Source: Paramacrobiotus metropolitanus
Taxonomy: Eukaryota; Tardigrada; Eutardigrada; Parachela; Macrobiotidae
Length of the DNA stretch: 64,000 nucleotides
Assembly: GCF_019649055.1 (NCBI RefSeq)
Contig: NW_026570325.1
Coordinates: 409,567 to 473,566 of the forward strand
Direction of reading: 5' to 3'
The position numbers and the translations under genes are program-made. The first letter of the stretch is position 1. Each line of letters opens with the position of its first letter. Shown here piece by piece: positions 56,201 to 64,000 of this stretch. The notes under the pieces are model-generated. The model was not told where the DNA came from and did not search any database. It saw nothing but the letters and a program-made list of their open reading frames with translations.

Positions 56201-58492
56201 ATGGCCACTAGCGCATACTTTACGGGTGGCAGACGATTGTACAAAGATCGTTTTAACGTAAAAAATCCCGTCCTTGTTCATGTATCGGATAGTTTATACT
56301 ACCTGGGATATCTTCAGGATGTTGACGGTGACGATTTCTTTGTCGATTTTGATTGCAGCACAATTCCGCCATGGTGGATATCGGCATCGCGGGTGTGGTT
56401 TTACAACCCTGACAAGAAATACTATTCTAATAGCAGAGAGTCACCCGACATATTTGTGGCTTTACGAAATGACTCAAATGGACCATACATCTTCCGACCG
56501 GCTAAATTGTTGTACCTGTATAATAATTTGGTTATATGCCGTGTTATCGGTTCGCAAGAAAATCCAGACGGAACCTGCCTACATGTTGTACACCGTTGGC
56601 AGATTGCTAAGCATTTACCATTATTATATTTGGAGATAGACGAATATTCTCTTGGCATCTTAGATGTTGAAAAGTTTGTGATTTCGTTGAAAAAGCCGCA
56701 TGTCTTCGAACGGATCGATGAAGACGGTGTTACCGCATTGACGCACATGGCTTTTCGTAGTGCTAGTAGCAGTCCATTTGCAAATGAGTTCGTGGATCGA
56801 ATCTTTGTACAGGCTAAGGAGAACAAGATAATTTTTCTTATTGCGCATGGAGGGTTTTTTCACCCTTTGAGTCACAGATACTACTTTGCCCGCTCCAGTT
56901 GCACAGTACACTCCAGACGCTCAAAAACAGTCCAAAGATTTCTTTCCTGCTTTATGGAGCATCTTATGAATCTCTGTGACAAGGAATCCTGTTCCCCCAC
57001 TATTTCATCGAAACTGCCAAGCACCTGCGTAACCACTCGAAAAGGTAGAGGTACAGAAAATAGCAAGTCCCAGATCCGCTTATCAGGGTAATACCACAAG
57101 AGTAAAAACTTAGGACCATGGGGAATAAGTCTGCCTCATAACACCACGAAAACGCGCGAACGAGAATCTCTTTAATCTTAACGGAATAAAAATCTTAACG
57201 GAAGCAAGCGTACAGTAAATGCTGCAGGTGTGTGCCCCAATTGAATCTAGCAGAGAGCTTTTGCCTAAACGGATGACATTTCTGCTTTGTAATTTCCTTA
57301 CATGTATAACGGATGCTGTGGTTTTTACGCATGCACGTATGATTGTAGTTGCAGATGACGATGAACGCTTAATAAATCATCTTTCAATTGATGTCGCAAA
57401 GGAAACTCTGTTGTACTGGGACATCCATTCCCAGATTGTAGCAAAACGGTGAGAGATGTATAAGTAATAAAACCAGTTTGCTGTTTACCATGTTTTTTTC
57501 CAGATGTAAACTTCACTAAAGTTATACATGTTATAAGGTTTAGGTTTGTAGGACGCACCTTTGATTTAATAAGGTTCCACTGCAGAGTGTGCTTTTTGTG
57601 GAATAAAGTACTGTCTACCTACAATACATCCGAATGCGTGACAATTGACTTCAACAGTAACAACATATCGTCAGTTCAACAACCCACCCAAAATTATAAC
57701 TATGGATTTGTCCTGCATCGTGCCGTCAACAGTGCCACCAAAATGCTGTCGCTCATTAACCTACGCCATCACGCTGCCAACAGTTTTGTTGTTGTGGCGT
57801 TACTGGACATTACCGTCACCGTACTGGCCATGAACAACATTTACCTATCGGTGCTGCTGGTGAAACATTGTGACGTCACAGTTAGTCGACCGCTTTTCAC
57901 CGTGTATGGTTGTGATAACTGGATCAACACATGTTTCCGCAACACTGCGGTCCGTCACAGTTCCTTACTGCCTTTACGCATGATAAAAGTGTGCCGTCAG
58001 TTACTGATATCCCGGTATACTGTGCACTTTGAAGTGAATTTCGATAAGAAAACGTTTCCCGACTATGCCGAAGATCGGATGCCGGGCTTCGTCGGTTCCA
58101 GTGCACCGTCCCATCTGAACCTCGAAATTCCTCATCTAAGTTTCGATTCCGAGGAGAGCACTGAAGAGCGCGCGTACCGTTTCCTGCACACATTGGATGA
58201 ACGTTGTCCCCCAGTGGATATTGTCACGCGAGAACATCTGCGGAAACTGCACTCTGGCTGGGCTCGCAAAATACCGTATCCAGGGAAAAACTGGGAGGTC
58301 TTCAAGCAGCATTTAGACTAGTAAATTCCCTTAAAAATCGTCAGTTTAATTTTATTCCATATCTACAGTTTTGTTTAAATTTACACTGTTTGTAGTTACC
58401 AAACTCGCAAGCCAGCTGCTCCAGCCGTATATTGGAACGTTCCGGATCTAAGAAATTTCGAAAGCCTTTCTTTTTTGGAAACATCTGTCTAA
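56201..58492 (+). CDS. Gene G: Tudor-like/F-box family protein, nearly intact (589 aa, 4 exons)
   Basis: Exons 56201-57044, 57355-57448, 57586-58320 and 58396-58492 with introns of 310, 137 and 75 bp in phases 1, 2, 2. Start MATSAYFTGGRRLYK. Tudor-like core about 22-75 (YYLGYLQDVDGDDFFVDFD..PPWWIS), second module to VVHRWQIA (about 140-150) and a Cys/Ser-rich region to 281. F-box about 290-325 is SIDVAKETLLYWDIHSQIVAKR/VCFLWNKVL; the Pro-rich opening of a standard F-box is replaced by a longer acidic lead. The family domain follows, to SGWARKIPYPGKNW. In the last exon a T6 run at 58471-58476 (gene F has T4) shifts the frame, giving SFLETSV and a stop at 58490-58492 instead of …GNICLTILARDYIKR ending at 58524. 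The rest is open, so a product is likely. Confidence 0.78.
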
Positions 58493-59288
58493 CGATTCTC
58501 GCTCGAGACTATATTAAGCGGTAAACATTTCCTGGATACAGTCGCACGAGGGCGGAAAACATTTTAAAGGCATTCGCTTATAATATTGTAGCGGTAGTAT
58601 GACCGATAAGACCAACCAGTAGTGATACATCATATCATCGCGACATCGCGTTATGAATTTCTGTCCATTTTACACACTACCTCTTTCTTTAGAATTTCTA
58701 GATTTCAGCCTTGCATCTACTTGCTGCCGCTTGTTCCCTCTTGCATAATTTCTCGCAACAAACTTGCTTTGTTTCTTGTATGCCCTTGTCATTAAGCATG
58801 CCGTGAGTTGCGCTGTTGCATTTACCGCTTGGTACGAACCTACGGCATCCCTATCGGAGCCACTTGAGTAACTGCGTTAAGTCGGTCCAGAGCGTCCTCG
58901 GCCGCACAACACCAACCTTTTATCCTGAAAGCCACATAACCGTGGTAAAGGCCGATCGCCACCCCACCGCAGCCAGAGAGGTTGTTGGTACGATATTAAT
59001 GATCGTCATATTCATGCCGTAATGTTTTATTTTAATTTTGATACGGTGTTACCTGGGTCGTTGCGGCGTGCACATGCTGCGTACTGCATTATCGCTGAAT
59101 GTGATGTGTCTGTATTCTGCAGTCTCTGTATTAAGTACCACTGGTGACTGGACCACTTGATATGCGCAATGATTTTTTGCCCTGGCTATGATCAAAGACA
59201 ATTAAATTCTCGTTAAGTCCGAATGTCCGATTGACAGTGTATTAAGTAAATTTTGTTCAATATTTACTTGTACAACTAATACATAAGT
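58493..59288. other. Intergenic, nothing recognised
   Basis: 3' flank of gene G to the repeated upstream block of gene H. A short frame at 58816-59022 shows no recognisable content. Confidence 0.3.
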
Positions 59289-59525
59289 ATGCCGGGAAGT
59301 TTGAACATCTTGATGCATCCGTATGATTCATCCACAACTAACAAGTAAGAAAGCCGCACTTGTGTCGAGCCTGCTGTGCGTGCGCTGCATCGATCGATCA
59401 ATCAGCTCAAACATGAATTCTGACTACATCAGCGGAGTATGGTACAAACATGACTACTAACCGTCAGTTGCCATGCGGAGTTTTAAGAGCTTCCATTTAT
59501 ACGATATGCTGTGCATGCTATGTTT
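59289..59525 (+). repeat. Upstream block of gene H, repeated at 63691
   Basis: About 230 bp, starting ATGCCGG, including GCCGCACTTGTGT, GCATCGATCGATC and TTCTGACTAC, matched in order at 63691-63918. Located 300-530 bp before gene H's start codon. Probably part of a duplicated promoter region. Confidence 0.65.
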
Positions 59526-59822
59526 CATTATGGAACGAGCCGAAAGCAGATGTTGGCATTAATGTGTATCAGTTTCTCTAGCTCTTTTTCTATAATTCTG
59601 AAAATGTACAGATAGGTTGGCAATGGATAGTTTTATCATATTTTTTTACAGCACAAATTGTTTACGTTTTCCTTGGCACCGCTTCCATCTGAATTTGTGT
59701 CCCAAGTTGCTATGATTTCTGGTTAATTTTTACGATCATACTTATTTCATCAAGTATCTGTAGAGCGGAAATTTCACATGAAAATACGTACTGTATGTTT
59801 TTTCCAGGCTTGAAATTTAGCC

Positions 59823-62433
59823 ATGAATTCCTATTTTAGCTGCGGCGCCCGGCGCGGTCAGTTCAATCTTGGTAACACCGTCCTGGTGAATTTAACCAGC
59901 GTCGACGAATTTGTTCTGGGATATCTACAGGATATCAATGCCGACCAGGTTTTTGTTGATTTCGACAGCGAGCGCACAGCACCACGGTGGATCCCTATGC
60001 AGCATGTGTGGCATCATGACAAACCCGGTATATCATACGGAACTCCCTGTAACGTCTGTGTGGCCATCCGCCGGGAAGCTGGTGAACCGTATGTCGTCGG
60101 CCTGGCAAAACTGCTCTGCAACTGCAGTTACGAGAACCAGTTTCTTTGTTGCGTTGCTGAGCATGTTTCATGCAGTACCGAGAAGTATATTGCTCATATC
60201 GTGCACTCCTGGCAGCTTGTTCGCCAGCTTCCCAAAAAATCGACAAACTGACAGAATTTGCCGTTTTCCCATGCAAAAGGTGGTGTATCGTTCCGCGAAG
60301 CTGCGTGCTCTAGGTGATATCCAAGAGTGGCATATTGAACGGGTACTCGATGTGGGATTTCGCCATGGAAGGAGGCCGTTGGAACAGGGGCGGGATCGTG
60401 TATTTGTACGGATTAGGGAAGACGAAATAATGTTTCTTAATATGCGCATACAGTGCGGTTGCCCTCCCGTCCGGGGCTACACTTGCGGGCAGTCTCCCTG
60501 CTGGTTGACAGCCACCACGAGGAAGGTTGCCAACGGGATCGAGAAGTATCTTTTCGAGGCTTGCGGTCGGGCAGAGCTTCCGCTCTATAACTGCCAGCAA
60601 TCAGACGTAATGGTTTTGCCGCCGTTTGCTTCAGGTGAGCACTAGCACGTTGACGGTGCCTTTAGATGAAGCGCACTCCATTGAATACTTTGGTGTCCAA
60701 ACAGTTTCGCAATGTTTTAGATTAAAGTGGAACAAACGAAGTATTGAAAAACTTAATTGTAGCAGGCGGCAATAATGTACTGTAGAGCAACTGAAAACTT
60801 CTAAACTCAACTCTACTAGGTGAAATTTAGTTTCTTTCCTCATTCCAGAAGAAACCGAAGTGATGCTTCCCGATCTACCATCTGAAATCCTTTCTAGAGT
60901 CGTGTTTTATTTGGACACCGTTTCGCAGGCAAAAGCAATGCGGTGTGTTTTTAGGACGATAAGCGTATGCGTTGTATGCACGAGCCTTCTTGAACCTTGT
61001 AGCTTTATTTCATGGTCACCAACGCACGATAATTAAGCGAAACTTGGGCTATATTGCAGATAATAAAACGCATTTTTGTGCTATAGAGTTTGCGAGCTCT
61101 GGAACGTTTTACTTCGCGACCAGACATTGCCCGGTGTCGTTATTATCGATTTCTGCGCATTACGTCCGCAGTTACAACAGCGCGCGGAAACGGAAGGGTA
61201 TGGCCTCGGACGGCTGCTCCATCGGATCGTCAACACCAACACAAAAATTCTAGCATTAATCAACATGAGTTACCGGGCGGATAGCATTGACCCCGTTATT
61301 TCGCTCATTGCCGATATTTTAGTCCTTATGAGTATCAGAATTCCCTTAATTATTGTCAAAAACTGCTGGGCCCCTATCAAAAGCCATCTGTCAGTGTATT
61401 TCATGAAAGGTACCCTCTGGATAATTCCGATTGGCGACAGATTAATTTTCCACTATTTCTCCTAAAGAAGGTCTGTCGTCGTATCATAGTGTTGAATGCG
61501 GTGGTCGGTTGCGGTGCATGGGAAAATGCGTTATTTCCATGTCGAAGGCGAAAGAGCGATACACCGATGCAGCGTGACAGCCTAATCATTGCTATACCGA
61601 GGCTGGAGTTTGATCAAAACGATAGCGATGCCGACAACATTGTGCAGCTGAAGCAAGCTATGGAACGCAACTGCCCATCGGTTGATCAGTCCGTTAGGAA
61701 TCAAATCAAGGCATTACATACCGGTTGGGTCAAACACTTCGCCTATCCTGGTGATGGGTGGGAAGGACTGCGGCGCCTTGTTTGCATGTACGTACGTTTT
61801 CTGGTACTAGTATTATCTGTGCAGCTTCACTGCTTTGACCTTACGAACGCTCGAGCGACCCCGACATGGTTCTGCACGCAATCCGAACGCGAACCAGAGT
61901 TTTCTGGGTTTCCGCCAAATCGGTGCTGAGTGCATAGTGAAGTGATCACATATTAAGCGTAGCCACTTGATGGTCAGTGCACAGCGCAAGTGGCTAAAAA
62001 ATCTATTTTATTTTCTGTGTCAAAATGGAGATTATCGTCCGCCAACATAAATTTAACAGCTGGTTTATCTTGTGGCCACCTGAGGGAAACGAAACATTGT
62101 CCTAAATTGTGCTTACTATGTGTGTAATACAGATGCGGTCATTATTGAAACAATATTTGTTGTTATAGCTTTGGAACATGCGAAGCAGCGGACCGTGCTC
62201 AGTTTTCCGATTGGTTGGATCGGCACAATCATACGATATATTATAACCACTTTGATTTGAAGGATTTCGACAGACTACCCATTGGAAACGTAATACTGAC
62301 GATACTTGCCCGCACCAACATTCCGTCTTTTCAACGCAATGGCACCGATTCTCTTCTTTCTTTTGGAATTCATTCGGTTGAATCTTTTCCTTTGGAGTTT
62401 AATCAGTGTCAATTCAATCGATCTGACCAGTAA
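59823..62433 (+). pseudogene. Gene H: family member with two run-length frameshifts
   Basis: ATG 59823 (MNSYFSCGARRGQFNLGNTVL…). Exon 1 is 59823-60634 (LGYLQDINADQVFVDFD..APRWIP; IVHSWQLV), exon 2 60849-60942 (LPDLPSEILSRVVFYLDTVSQAKAMR, the most canonical F-box here), exon 3 61087-61787 (VCELWNVLL…GRLLHRIVNTN…) and exon 4 62169-62433. Exon 1 has one extra A in the A6 run at about 60234-60239, after …RQLPK. Exon 3 has an extra CT at about 61411-61416, after YFMKG. Without them the frame is open throughout. The last exon is unusually long (88 codons, to 62433), extending beyond the ILARTN motif. Introns are 214, 144 and 381 bp. Exon 2's donor is GTGTGT. Possibly a working gene if the two shifts are assembly errors. 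Confidence 0.78.
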
Positions 62434-62559
62434 GCACTTTGACACAACTTTTACTGGGACATTTCGGCATAGTACTGCGCTGGGAAGTTCTTTGGACGCG
62501 ATGATGTTTGGAAGAACGGTCTCTCGCGGCTTGTAGCCAAAGTTAATTTTCTTGAGCTG

Positions 62560-62781
62560 TTGATGTGCTGCACGAACGCCGATTTATGGTCCTGGAAGCC
62601 GCAAGAATATTTAGAACTGTTCACAGGGAAAATACCGCTTGATCGGTCCGTTTGGCACCACACCAAGACACTCCATGCCGGTTGGGTTAAACGGATCCCC
62701 TTTCCTGGTGATAAGTGGCACGGATTCCGGCGCCTTATTGAAGTGTACATTTTTTGGTGCTTAATCTGCACAGCTTCATAG
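62560..62781 (+). pseudogene. Relic of exon 3 end, gene H-like
   Basis: Reads PLDRSVWHHTKTLHAGWVKR then IPFPGDKWHGFRRLIEVYIF, matching gene H's SVDQSVRNQIKALHTGWVKH and YPGDGWEGLRRLV. Earlier exon 3 sequence is lost. First of two decayed tandem copies after H. Confidence 0.75.
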
Positions 62782-62799
62782 TTACCCTAAAGGACGGTC

Positions 62800-63242
62800 T
62801 ATTGATTAAGACGAGGGAGACGGCATTGTGCAGCTGAAGCAGCGTCACTGTCCACCGGATGGTCCGTCCGTTAAGAACCAAACGACAAACGAGCTGCACA
62901 CCAGTTAGGTGAAACAGTTCTCCTATTCCGGAAATGGAGGGAACGAATTGCGGCAACTTTTCCAACTGTACATCTCTGGTGACTGGCATCATCCGCCTTT
63001 CGCTCAAGATCGCTCTGCCACCTGCAAAACCATTTACATATATTGTCAGATTGTGCAAACCCAATAAAAATCCGAATTTCTCGATGTGCGCCTTACGTTT
63101 ACCGCCGGTAAATCGTCCAGCTCCAGTATATACGCAACTCTTTGTTATTTTTGCAGATTTGGTGAGTGGGATGCAAAGAATCCGAATAGTTTTGGCTATG
63201 CGATGGATTTAAAGAATTTCGAAAGCATGCCCATCGTAATTT
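62800..63242 (+). pseudogene. Relic of exon 3 end and exon 4, gene H-like
   Basis: Reads DEGDGIVQLKQRHCPP then PSVKNQTTNELHTS, a stop (TAG), then VKQFSYSGNGGNELRQL (62800-62980). After an acceptor TTTTTGCAG at 63148-63156 comes exon 4-like FGEWDAKNPNSFGY then MDLKNFESMPIVI and TGA near 63242. Order and spacing match the end of gene H. Second decayed tandem copy. Confidence 0.75.
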
Positions 63243-63690
63243 GATCCATATTCATGAAGTTCAATTACTTTATCATGTTGATTGCTCGCATGCCACCAAA
63301 CCCCATTGAATCAGTGAGCCAAATAATCTTTCCATCTGTTTTCATAACTCAAGTTTTGGCCTTTGTACTGTTTGTATGACACAGCTCCGCACATTCCCAA
63401 CCTAACGGCGTTAGCAGATTTTGCTTTTATCAGGTTGGCTCTGTGGAAAGGTTACAAAGTTTCTAATTGTAATGTTGGTTAATTATTTTTTTGCAATATT
63501 ATAGATGGTGGATGTAGCGTGTCCAGCGCAAAGCGCACTGTATTAGCAATTCATCCCTATAAAAGTACAAGCACAAGAACGATTTGCCTTCGACAAGCCT
63601 CACTTGAAGCCGGTTAAGTAGCCTACAGTAATAAGGAGTTTTCAGCGACGATTAAAGTAAGATGCTCTCGCTGTTCGATCAAAAATAAAT
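63243..63690. other. Intergenic, nothing recognised
   Basis: Sequence between the last relic and the repeated upstream block. No coding signal seen. Confidence 0.3.
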
Positions 63691-63918
63691 ATGCCGGCAG
63701 CATCATGACGCATGACTCATCCACAAACTAGGAAGCCGCACTTGTGTTTATAACAGTTTGTGTGAGCATACTGTAAAAAGCGGCGGCATCGATCGATCGA
63801 TCAGCACAGGCATGATTTCTGACTACACGAGCCGAGCTATGGTATATGCTGCCGGTTGGCATCTCGCCATGCCGACTCATGCAGCCGTTTTACAAACGCT
63901 TATGCTGCACATGCTTAT
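63691..63918 (+). repeat. Second copy of the gene H upstream block
   Basis: Matches 59289-59525 in order, including GCCGCACTTGTGT and a longer ATCGATCGATCGATC run. By analogy a further family gene should start about 300-530 bp after it, just beyond the window. Confidence 0.6.
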
Positions 63919-64000
63919 GTCAAGGTATCTAAACGTACGATCCAGACAAACCAAAAAATTAATCGAAAAACTGATATTGCCATTCGATGCCGCATGTCTG

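Noticed and set aside
59398-59412. ATCGATCGATC runs (also near 63790) as a functional microsatellite
   Set aside because: Too short to stand alone; they are part of the longer duplicated upstream block and are described there.

Overview
The window is eukaryotic nuclear DNA from an animal, about 40-45% GC by eye. Coding exons are joined by GT-AG introns of roughly 50-740 bp, polyadenylation-type AATAAA signals follow genes, and the mobile elements are animal-type LTR and non-LTR retrotransposons and cut-and-paste DNA elements. My best guess is an invertebrate ecdysozoan such as a tardigrade, but nothing in the sequence proves this. There is no rRNA, tRNA, CRISPR or prokaryotic operon that I can see.

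The dominant content is a tandem, lineage-specific gene family that I do not recognise by name. The common plan is four coding exons joined by introns in fixed phases (1, 2, 2). Exon 1 carries a beta-rich Tudor/Agenet-like module (core like YLGFLQD..FIDFD..PxWVP) and a second module ending in a VVHxWQ motif. Exon 2 plus the start of exon 3 encode an F-box (PPEI..EVL..LD..SK..AKR / VCxLWN). Exon 3 holds a conserved C-terminal domain ending in W-x-x-x-x-P-Y-P-G-x-x-W. Exon 4 is a short, variable tail. All copies but one relic are on the + strand: A (1454-7915, broken by nested transposons), B (9251-12369, intact, 587 aa), C (26960-30578, 5'-truncated and broken), D (41184-43940, broken), F (51193-53826, broken), G (56201-58492, open except for a shifted tail) and H (59823-62433, two frameshifts). 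There are further relics at 8221-8492 (minus), 33760-33911, 62560-62781 and 62800-63242. The copies look like F-box adaptors of SCF ubiquitin ligases with a Tudor-like front end; that role is inferred from motifs only.

Interspersed single genes are a minus-strand N-myristoylated protein kinase-Kelch fusion (31029-33282, 698 aa), a minus-strand five-exon FAR1/GCM-like zinc-binding protein with an RG-rich tail (21867-24347, 599 aa), a small two-exon minus-strand gene (13330-13875), and a pair of tiny secreted peptides (44993-45172 and 49336-49524, minus). The two peptide genes share a conserved upstream block containing an Rel/NF-kB-like palindrome.

Mobile DNA is abundant and much of it is young. 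There are two gag-only LTR retrotransposons with identical LTRs (copia-like 4379-6097 and gypsy-like 35938-40691). A restriction-like-endonuclease non-LTR retrotransposon has one long open ORF (14371-17217), and two decayed C-terminal pieces of a relative lie at 54913-55757. A 3.65 kb TIR element sits inside exon 3 of gene A and itself contains the copia-like element. Two elements have 9-bp target duplications (27682-28224 and 46392-48194), and there are two TA-flanked MITEs. Many frameshifts in the family and in the young copia gag fall in mono- or dinucleotide runs, so some 'pseudogenes' may be consensus errors in the assembly.
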